Source: Treponema sp.
GTDB lineage: Bacteria > Spirochaetota > Spirochaetia > Treponematales > Treponemataceae
DNA length: 17,991 nt
Reading direction: 5' to 3'
Assembly: GCA_017453705.1 (NCBI GenBank)
Contig: JAFTEK010000238.1
Coordinates: forward strand, 1 to 17,991
Below, in pieces: positions 12,942-17,991 of this stretch. Every line of letters starts with the position of its first letter. The stretch's first letter is position 1. The notes under the pieces were generated by a model. It did not search any database. It saw only the letters and a program-made list of their open reading frames with translations, and was not told the DNA's origin. The position numbers were made by a program, and so were the translations under genes.

Positions 12942-14570
12942 ACTCAGTATTTGGAGAACAACGCAAGGCTCTACGGTGATGAGGTCGCCCTTGTGGAGCT
13001 CAATCCCGAACAGGAAGACACAAGAAAGATAACATGGAAGGAATATTCACTGATTCAGCCCACCGAGAAGAAGGGCTACAGGCGTGAGATAACATGGAAG
13101 GTCTTTGACGAAAAGGCCAACCGCATGGCCAACATGCTCCTCTCGCGTGGCGTGAAAAAGGGCGAGAAGGTGGGCATCCTGATGATGAACTGCCTGGAGT
13201 GGCTTCCCATATACTTTGGCATCCTCAAGTCCGGTGCCATAGCCGTTCCGCTCAACTTCCGCTACACGGCGGACGAAATCCTATACTGCGTCAAGCTGGC
13301 GGATGTGGAAGTCCTGCTGTTCGGGCCGGAGTTCATAGGCCGCATAGAAGACATAGAAGAAAAGCTCAACGAAAAGCGGCTTTTGATATACGTAGGCGAG
13401 GGCTGCCCTACTTTCGCGGAGAGCTACCGGGAGCTTGTCGCCGACTACTCCAGCGAGAAGCCCGACATCACGCTTTCTGACGATGACGACGCGGCAATAT
13501 ACTTTTCCAGCGGCACGACAGGATTTCCCAAGGCAATCCTGCACGCCCACCGCAGCCTGATGCACGCAGCCCAGGTGGAGCAGAAGCACCACTCGACAAG
13601 CCGGGACGACTGCTTCCTGTGCATTCCGCCCCTCTACCACACAGGAGCCAAGATGCACTGGTTCGGCTCCCTTGTCTCAGGCTCCAGAGCCGTCCTTCTC
13701 AGGGGAACCAAGCCCAAGTACGTGCTTGAGACAGTCTCCAATGAGCACTGCACGATTGTCTGGCTGCTCGTGCCCTGGGCGCAGGACATACTGGACGCGC
13801 TTGACCGCAAGGAGCTTTCCCTGTCCGACTACAAGCTTGACCAGTGGCGGCTCATGCACATAGGAGCGCAGCCTGTTCCACCGTCACTGATAAAGCACTG
13901 GCTGGAATACTTTCCGGGGCACCAGTACGACACAAACTACGGTCTGTCCGAGTCCATCGGGCCGGGCTGTGTGCACCTGGGCGTGGAGAACGTGCGCAAG
14001 GTCGGCGCGATTGGTGTGCCCGGCTGGGGCTGGCAGTGCAAGATTATGGACAACGAGACCGGCAAAGAGGTCAAGCGGGGCGAGGCGGGAATTCTCTACG
14101 TGAAAGGCCCCGGCGTGATGAAGGAATATTACCACGACCCAAAGGCGACGGCGGAGACCCTGCACGACGGCTGGCTGGACACAGGCGATGTCGCCATGCA
14201 GGATGAAGAAGGCTTTTACTATCTCGTTGACCGCGCCAAGGACGTGATTGTGTCAGGCGGCGAGAACCTGTACCCCGTCCAGATAGAGGACTTTTTGCGC
14301 AAGAACGACAAGATTCACGATGTCGCGGTTATAGGGCTGCCCGACCGCAGGCTGGGCGAGATAGCCGGGGCTGTCATACAGATAAAAGAGGGCATGACCT
14401 GCACCGAGGATGAGATAAACGAGTTCTGCCAGGATCTGCCTCGCTACAAGAGGCCTCGCAAGATTATCTTTGCCCCGGTTCCGCGCAACCCCACAGGCAA
14501 GATAGAAAAGCCCAAACTGCGCAAGATGTACGGCGAGGAGCATCTGGTAGCCTTTGAGAACAAGGAGTAA
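12933..14570 (+). CDS. Acyl-CoA synthetase (AMP-forming, class I adenylate-forming enzyme)
   Basis: A 545-residue enzyme of normal length that activates a carboxylic acid with ATP to an acyl-adenylate and then to the CoA thioester. Visible core motifs are the phosphate loop YFSSGTTGFPK (190-200), the adenine motif YGLSES (336-341), the ribose-binding DTGD (416-419), the hinge region VDRAKDVIVSGGENLYP (starting about 432) and the C-terminal NPTGKIEK with the adenylation lysine at 523. The acid pocket suggests a medium- or long-chain fatty acid, but the substrate is not certain. Near the N-terminus ITWK occurs twice (33-36 and 53-56), encoded by the 14-nt repeat GATAACATGGAAGG exactly 60 nt apart. 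It has its own promoter with almost no leader and an inverted repeat on its start codon. Confidence 0.93.
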   Translation: MAITQYLENNARLYGDEVALVELNPEQEDTRKITWKEYSLIQPTEKKGYRREITWKVFDEKANRMANMLLSRGVKKGEKVGILMMNCLEWLPIYFGILKSGAIAVPLNFRYTADEILYCVKLADVEVLLFGPEFIGRIEDIEEKLNEKRLLIYVGEGCPTFAESYRELVADYSSEKPDITLSDDDDAAIYFSSGTTGFPKAILHAHRSLMHAAQVEQKHHSTSRDDCFLCIPPLYHTGAKMHWFGSLVSGSRAVLLRGTKPKYVLETVSNEHCTIVWLLVPWAQDILDALDRKELSLSDYKLDQWRLMHIGAQPVPPSLIKHWLEYFPGHQYDTNYGLSESIGPGCVHLGVENVRKVGAIGVPGWGWQCKIMDNETGKEVKRGEAGILYVKGPGVMKEYYHDPKATAETLHDGWLDTGDVAMQDEEGFYYLVDRAKDVIVSGGENLYPVQIEDFLRKNDKIHDVAVIGLPDRRLGEIAGAVIQIKEGMTCTEDEINEFCQDLPRYKRPRKIIFAPVPRNPTGKIEKPKLRKMYGEEHLVAFENKE

Positions 14571-14588
14571 AAACCAAGAAAGCAGTTT

Positions 14589-14617
14589 TTGCCTTTTTCT
14601 GTAGATTTCAATATATT
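14589..14617 (+). promoter_or_regulatory. Putative clpB promoter
   Basis: TTGCCT (14589-14594) and TATATT (14612-14617) are 17 nt apart, consistent with a housekeeping-type promoter and a leader of about 60 nt. I see no CIRCE element (TTAGCACTC inverted repeat), so HrcA control is not supported. Confidence 0.5.
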
Positions 14618-14634
14618 TGGCGTTGTCGGAATCT

Positions 14635-14661
14635 GCCCTGCAAGCTCATCTGCTTCAGGGC
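14635..14661 (+). promoter_or_regulatory. Hairpin in the clpB leader
   Basis: GCCCTG (14635-14640) pairs with CAGGGC (14656-14661), and AAGC (14642-14645) with GCTT (14652-14655), leaving one bulged C and the loop TCATCT. It ends 9 nt before the ribosome binding site AAGGAGG (14670-14676) and does not cover it, so a simple RNA-thermometer reading does not fit. Confidence 0.4.
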
Positions 14662-14683
14662 GGTCTTCTAAGGAGGACAGAAC

Positions 14684-17296
14684 ATGAACTATGACCAGAT
14701 GACGCTGAAAACCCAGGACGCAATACAAGAAGCAAACAACATCGCCCTGCAAAAAAGCTCCAGCGAGATAGGAAATGAGCACCTGCTCACCGCCATGCTC
14801 CGCCAGAAGGACGGAACCATTCCGCCTCTTGTGGAGCGCATTGGTGTACAGCCAGAGACATTGCTTTCTGAGCTGGAGCACTTGATAGACCAGTACCCCA
14901 CAGTCTCCGGCAACACACAGATGACCCTCTCCAGCGAGGCACAAAAGACATTGGCTCTCGCAGAGAAGGAGATGGCTTCCCTCAAGGATTTATACCTTTC
15001 CACAGAGCACCTCTTTCTTGCTATGACCGAGGACAAGGGCAAGACAGGCGACTTGCTTCGCTCCCACGGCTGCGACAGAAAGGCGACGCTGGAAGCCCTC
15101 AGAGCCGTGCGCGGCAACCAGACCGTGGACTCCCAGGATCCGGAAGCCAAGATGCGCTCACTGGAAAAATACTGCACGGATCTCACCGCCAGAGCCAGGC
15201 TGGACAAGATAGACCCTGTTATAGGCCGTGATGAGGAAATCCGCCGGGTCATGCAGGTGCTATCCCGCCGCACCAAGAACAATCCCGTCCTAATAGGAGA
15301 GCCGGGTGTAGGCAAAACAGCCATCGTCGAAGGCCTTGCCCGCCGCATAGCCTCCGGGGATGTGCCGGAGAGCCTGAAGAACAAGAGGCTTCTCGCCTTG
15401 GACATGGGGCAGCTCGTTGCCGGGGCCAAGTTCCGGGGAGAGTTCGAAGAGAGGCTAAAAGCTGTCATAACCGAGATTGTAAAAGCCGAAGGCCAGATTA
15501 TCCTTTTCATCGATGAGCTGCACACAATCGTAGGCGCAGGCGCATCCGAAGGCAGCATGGACGCACCCAACCTGCTCAAACCGGCGCTCTCCCGTGGTGA
15601 GCTGCATGTCATAGGGGCTACTACCCTGGATGAGTACCGCAAGTACATCGAGAAAGACGCCGCACTGGAAAGAAGGTTCCAGCAAGTCTACTGTGCCGAG
15701 CCTGACGTAGAAGCAACCATCGCCATTTTGCGCGGACTTCGTGACAAGTACGAGATACACCACGGGGTAAAGATAAACGACGAGGCACTGGTCGAAGCCG
15801 CTACGCTTTCCAACCGCTACATAACCAACCGCTTTATGCCCGACAAGGCTATAGACCTTGTGGATGAAGCCGCCAGCCGTCTCAAGATGGAAATAGAGAG
15901 CCAGCCTGTGGAACTGGATCGGCTGGAACGCAAGCTTCTTCAGCTCCAGATAGAAAAACAGTCACTTTCCAAAGAAGACGATGCCCCCAGCATGGAACGC
16001 CTTGCCAAGCTGGAAAAAGAGCTTGCGGAGCTTACGGCGGAGCGCGACTCCATGAAACTCCAGTGGCAGAACGAAAAGAAGTCCATCGAAGGCAGCCGAC
16101 ATTCCAAGGAGGAGCTGGAGAAAGCCAGGTTTGACATGGAGAAGTATACCCGCGAGGGCAACTTCAACAAGGCTGCTGAGTTAAAATACTCCGTGATACC
16201 CCAGCTGGAAAAAGCGATAGAGGACGAGCAGAAAAAAGCCGACACAGCGGACGGTGTAAAGATGAGCGAGGAGCGCAAGAGCCTGCTCCGCCGTGAGGTG
16301 ACGGAAGAAGACATAGCCCGCGTTGTCTCAAGCTGGACGGGTATACCAGTCGCCAAGATGATGAGCGGCGAAAAGCAGAAATATCTGGAGCTTGAGAATG
16401 TGCTGCACAAGCGGGTCATCGGGCAGGACACAGCGGTGCAGGCAGTCGCGGACGCAATACGCCGCAACAGGGCAGGGCTTTCCGACCCCAACAAGCCGCT
16501 AGGCACATTCCTCTTCATAGGGCCCACCGGTGTGGGAAAGACGGAGCTTGCCAAGACGCTCGCGGACTTCTTGTTCAATGACGAGAAGGCACTGACCAGA
16601 ATCGATATGTCCGAATATATGGACAAGTTCTCTGTCACCCGACTTATTGGTGCGCCGCCAGGATACGTCGGCTACGATGAGGGCGGACAGCTGACCGAGG
16701 CCGTGCGCCGCCGCCCATATTCGGTCGTCCTCTTTGACGAAGTGGAGAAGGCGCATCCCGATGTGTTCAACGTCTTTCTGCAAGTTCTTGATGACGGCCG
16801 CCTGACTGACGGTCAGGGGCGTGTCGTGGACTTTAAGAACACGATAATCATAATGACCAGCAACATTGGCTCCGACCTGATTCTGGATGCCGCGGCAAAC
16901 ACCAACGGAGATGATTCCACGGTGAGCGAAAACTTGAGGCAGCAGATTGACATGCTCTTAAAGCAGCACTTCAAGCCTGAGTTCCTGAACAGGATAGATG
17001 AGACTGTCATGTTCAACAGGCTTGGCAAGGAACACGTCAAGGGAATCGTCACCCTGCAGCTTGACCGCCTTGCCGCCCGTCTGTCAGACAGGAGAATCAA
17101 GATTGAGTTCACCCCGGCGGCTTTGGAGCGAATAGCAGACCTGGGCTACGACCCGGCATTCGGCGCGCGTCCGGTCAAGAGGGCAATCCAGACATACATC
17201 GAAAACCCGCTTTCCAAGGCACTGCTCTCCGGTAAGTTCGCCGAAAACTCCACGATTACAGTGGATGCAGAGGGAGCGGAGCTGACCTTTAACTAA
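14684..17296 (+). CDS. clpB: ClpB disaggregase (Hsp100 chaperone)
   Basis: An 870-residue cytosolic hexameric AAA+ chaperone that pulls polypeptides out of aggregates together with DnaK. Length matches the family (about 857-870). In order: N-terminal Clp repeat domain (1 to about 145, with [14 protein letters not shown] and [14 protein letters not shown]), first AAA+ module with Walker A GEPGVGKT (205-212) and Walker B D277-E278, the coiled-coil middle domain (about 405-525) typical of ClpB and absent from ClpA, and the second AAA+ module with Walker A GPTGVGKT (613-620) and Walker B D685-E686. The start follows AAGGAGG at 7-nt spacing. It appears to be a single-gene unit with its own promoter and a leader hairpin. 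Nothing looks truncated or mutated. Confidence 0.97.
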   Translation: MNYDQMTLKTQDAIQEANNIALQKSSSEIGNEHLLTAMLRQKDGTIPPLVERIGVQPETLLSELEHLIDQYPTVSGNTQMTLSSEAQKTLALAEKEMASLKDLYLSTEHLFLAMTEDKGKTGDLLRSHGCDRKATLEALRAVRGNQTVDSQDPEAKMRSLEKYCTDLTARARLDKIDPVIGRDEEIRRVMQVLSRRTKNNPVLIGEPGVGKTAIVEGLARRIASGDVPESLKNKRLLALDMGQLVAGAKFRGEFEERLKAVITEIVKAEGQIILFIDELHTIVGAGASEGSMDAPNLLKPALSRGELHVIGATTLDEYRKYIEKDAALERRFQQVYCAEPDVEATIAILRGLRDKYEIHHGVKINDEALVEAATLSNRYITNRFMPDKAIDLVDEAASRLKMEIESQPVELDRLERKLLQLQIEKQSLSKEDDAPSMERLAKLEKELAELTAERDSMKLQWQNEKKSIEGSRHSKEELEKARFDMEKYTREGNFNKAAELKYSVIPQLEKAIEDEQKKADTADGVKMSEERKSLLRREVTEEDIARVVSSWTGIPVAKMMSGEKQKYLELENVLHKRVIGQDTAVQAVADAIRRNRAGLSDPNKPLGTFLFIGPTGVGKTELAKTLADFLFNDEKALTRIDMSEYMDKFSVTRLIGAPPGYVGYDEGGQLTEAVRRRPYSVVLFDEVEKAHPDVFNVFLQVLDDGRLTDGQGRVVDFKNTIIIMTSNIGSDLILDAAANTNGDDSTVSENLRQQIDMLLKQHFKPEFLNRIDETVMFNRLGKEHVKGIVTLQLDRLAARLSDRRIKIEFTPAALERIADLGYDPAFGARPVKRAIQTYIENPLSKALLSGKFAENSTITVDAEGAELTFN

Positions 17297-17306
17297 AAAG
17301 AGCTGT

Positions 17307-17331
17307 CTGGCACAGGGCTTTCCTATGCCAG
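17307..17331 (+). terminator. Hairpin after clpB
   Basis: CTGGCA (17307-17312) pairs with TGCCAG (17326-17331), and AGG/CCT extends the stem past one mismatch, leaving the loop GCTTT. No T-run follows, so termination here is uncertain. Confidence 0.4.
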
Positions 17332-17381
17332 CGGCAGGGATGGCGGACTGACACAAGCTCAGCCCCCTTCCATTTTTCCTA

Positions 17382-17410
17382 TTCACATTCAGATGAATCC
17401 CTGCTAGAAT
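17382..17410 (+). promoter_or_regulatory. Putative leaderless promoter of the right AAA-ATPase-like gene
   Basis: TTCACA (17382-17387) and TAGAAT (17405-17410) are 17 nt apart, with TG at 17402-17403 making an extended -10. The ATG at 17418 is 7 nt downstream of the box, and no Shine-Dalgarno sequence is present. Confidence 0.55.
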
Positions 17411-17417
17411 GAGCTTT

Positions 17418-17991
17418 ATGGAAGCAGAAAGGGCTTTGCCGATTGGGATACAGGACTTTGAGAAGCTCAGGACAACGAATTGCATTTACGTGGACAAGAC
17501 GAATTTCGTCTACAAGCTCGTCAAGACCGACGGCTCCTACTTTCTCTCCCGTCCACGCAGATTCGGCAAGAGCCTTTTGCTTTCCACTATAGAGGCCTAT
17601 TTTCTGGGCAAAAAAGAACTGTTTGAAGGTCTTGCCATTTATGACAAAGAAGCCGGGAATCCAGATGCATGGCAAGCCTACCCTGTCCTCAAGTTCTCCC
17701 TTGCAGCCGGGGAATTCACCAAGCCGGAAGGCTTGAGGAACAGGCTGAACAACACCCTTGCAAACTTTGAGGAAGATTACGGACTTCCTGATGACAGGAA
17801 TGACCTGCCAGTGCGTTTTGAAAATGCCTTGAAAAACGCAAAAAAACAAACTGGCAAAAAGGTCGTCGTCCTCGTTGACGAATATGACAATCCACTCCTA
17901 AAAAACATCGGGGTTAATGAGGCTCAAGGAGAGGCGAACCGTGCCCTGTACAAGGCATTCTTCTCCGTCCTGAAGGACTGCGATGCTTATC
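17418..17991 (+). CDS. AAA-ATPase-like protein (PF09820 type), 3' end cut by the window
   Basis: The frame stays open for 191 codons to the window edge. The start MEAERALPIGIQDFEKL leads to CIYVDKTNFVYKLV and the P-loop-like block YFLSRPRRFGKSLLLST (41-57). A Walker B-like strand follows later, KKVVVLVDEYDNPLL (about 148-162). These are hallmarks of the AAA-ATPase-like family; the nuclease-like C-terminus expected from the family is beyond the edge. An in-frame ATG at 17409 overlaps the -10 box, and starting at 17418 gives the same six residues before LPIGIQ as in the left-hand paralogue, so 17418 is preferred. The two genes bracket the window in opposite orientations and share roughly half or more of their first 60 residues. 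Function is unknown. Confidence 0.9.
   Translation, partial: MEAERALPIGIQDFEKLRTTNCIYVDKTNFVYKLVKTDGSYFLSRPRRFGKSLLLSTIEAYFLGKKELFEGLAIYDKEAGNPDAWQAYPVLKFSLAAGEFTKPEGLRNRLNNTLANFEEDYGLPDDRNDLPVRFENALKNAKKQTGKKVVVLVDEYDNPLLKNIGVNEAQGEANRALYKAFFSVLKDCDAY

Noticed and set aside
14571..14683. Possible CIRCE or heat-shock operator upstream of clpB
   Set aside because: No TTAGCACTC-type inverted repeat is present; only an ordinary promoter-like pair and a small hairpin are seen.
14689..15648. Minus-strand open frame of 319 codons
   Set aside because: It lies wholly inside clpB on the opposite strand; GC-rich codon bias produces such frames. The Ser/Arg-rich product has no domain structure.
1..17991. 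CRISPR arrays, tRNAs, rRNAs, insertion sequences, phage genes
   Set aside because: None seen on reading both strands; no regularly spaced repeats, transposase motifs or cloverleaf-like sequences were recognised.

Overview
The window looks like chromosomal DNA from a flagellated, Gram-negative bacterium, most likely a Treponema-like spirochaete. This rests on a FliM/FliN-type switch protein, a lipoprotein with a relaxed lipobox, a membrane protein with a degenerate kinase-like cytoplasmic part, and two AAA-ATPase-like (PF09820-type) genes. No rRNA or other taxonomic marker is present, so the assignment is an inference. The background is fairly GC-rich. A clearly more AT-rich segment lies at about 2.37-3.48 kb.

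Layout. (1) 1-185, minus strand: the 5' end of an AAA-ATPase-like gene running off the left edge. (2) 472-2312: a two-gene operon encoding a lipoprotein and a secreted protein with SH3-like segments; its leader carries a stem-loop. (3) 2387-3477: an AT-rich island with a possible short transcript, a good intrinsic terminator and two small genes of unknown function. (4) 3506-6754: carB (carbamoyl-phosphate synthase large subunit), followed by two tandem hairpins and then a second, synonymously diverged copy of the last codons of carB. (5) 6867-7964: a GNAT acetyltransferase and a small alpha/beta hydrolase. (6) 8098-8250: a 50-residue Pmp3/YqaE membrane peptide. (7) 8484-10265, minus strand: a membrane-anchored pseudokinase-like protein, divergent from (8) 10423-11724, a DUF763 protein. 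(9) 11793-12850: a FliM/FliN-like SpoA protein overlapping a small outer-membrane beta-barrel gene. (10) 12933-14570: an acyl-CoA synthetase. (11) 14684-17296: clpB. (12) 17418 to the right edge: a second AAA-ATPase-like gene, pointing the opposite way from the first.

How it works together. Most of the window is unrelated housekeeping genes in one- or two-gene units (pyrimidine/arginine precursor synthesis, fatty-acid activation, protein disaggregation) mixed with envelope and motility-related genes. Two signals cut across these units. First, the leaders of the lipoprotein operon and the FliM/FliN-like operon are homologous over about 45-55 nt, including a stem-loop beside the ribosome binding site, which suggests shared post-transcriptional control. 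Second, four genes (both AAA-ATPase-like genes, the DUF763 gene and the acyl-CoA synthetase) have sigma70-like -10 boxes only 6-8 nt before the start codon and no Shine-Dalgarno sequence, so they look leaderless, while carB, clpB, pmp3 and the envelope operons have normal ribosome binding sites.

The most novel items are the switch-like protein with two FliM-type N-terminal motifs, the shared leader element, the leaderless promoter class, and the recombination scar at the end of carB. No CRISPR array, tRNA, rRNA, insertion sequence or phage gene was recognised.
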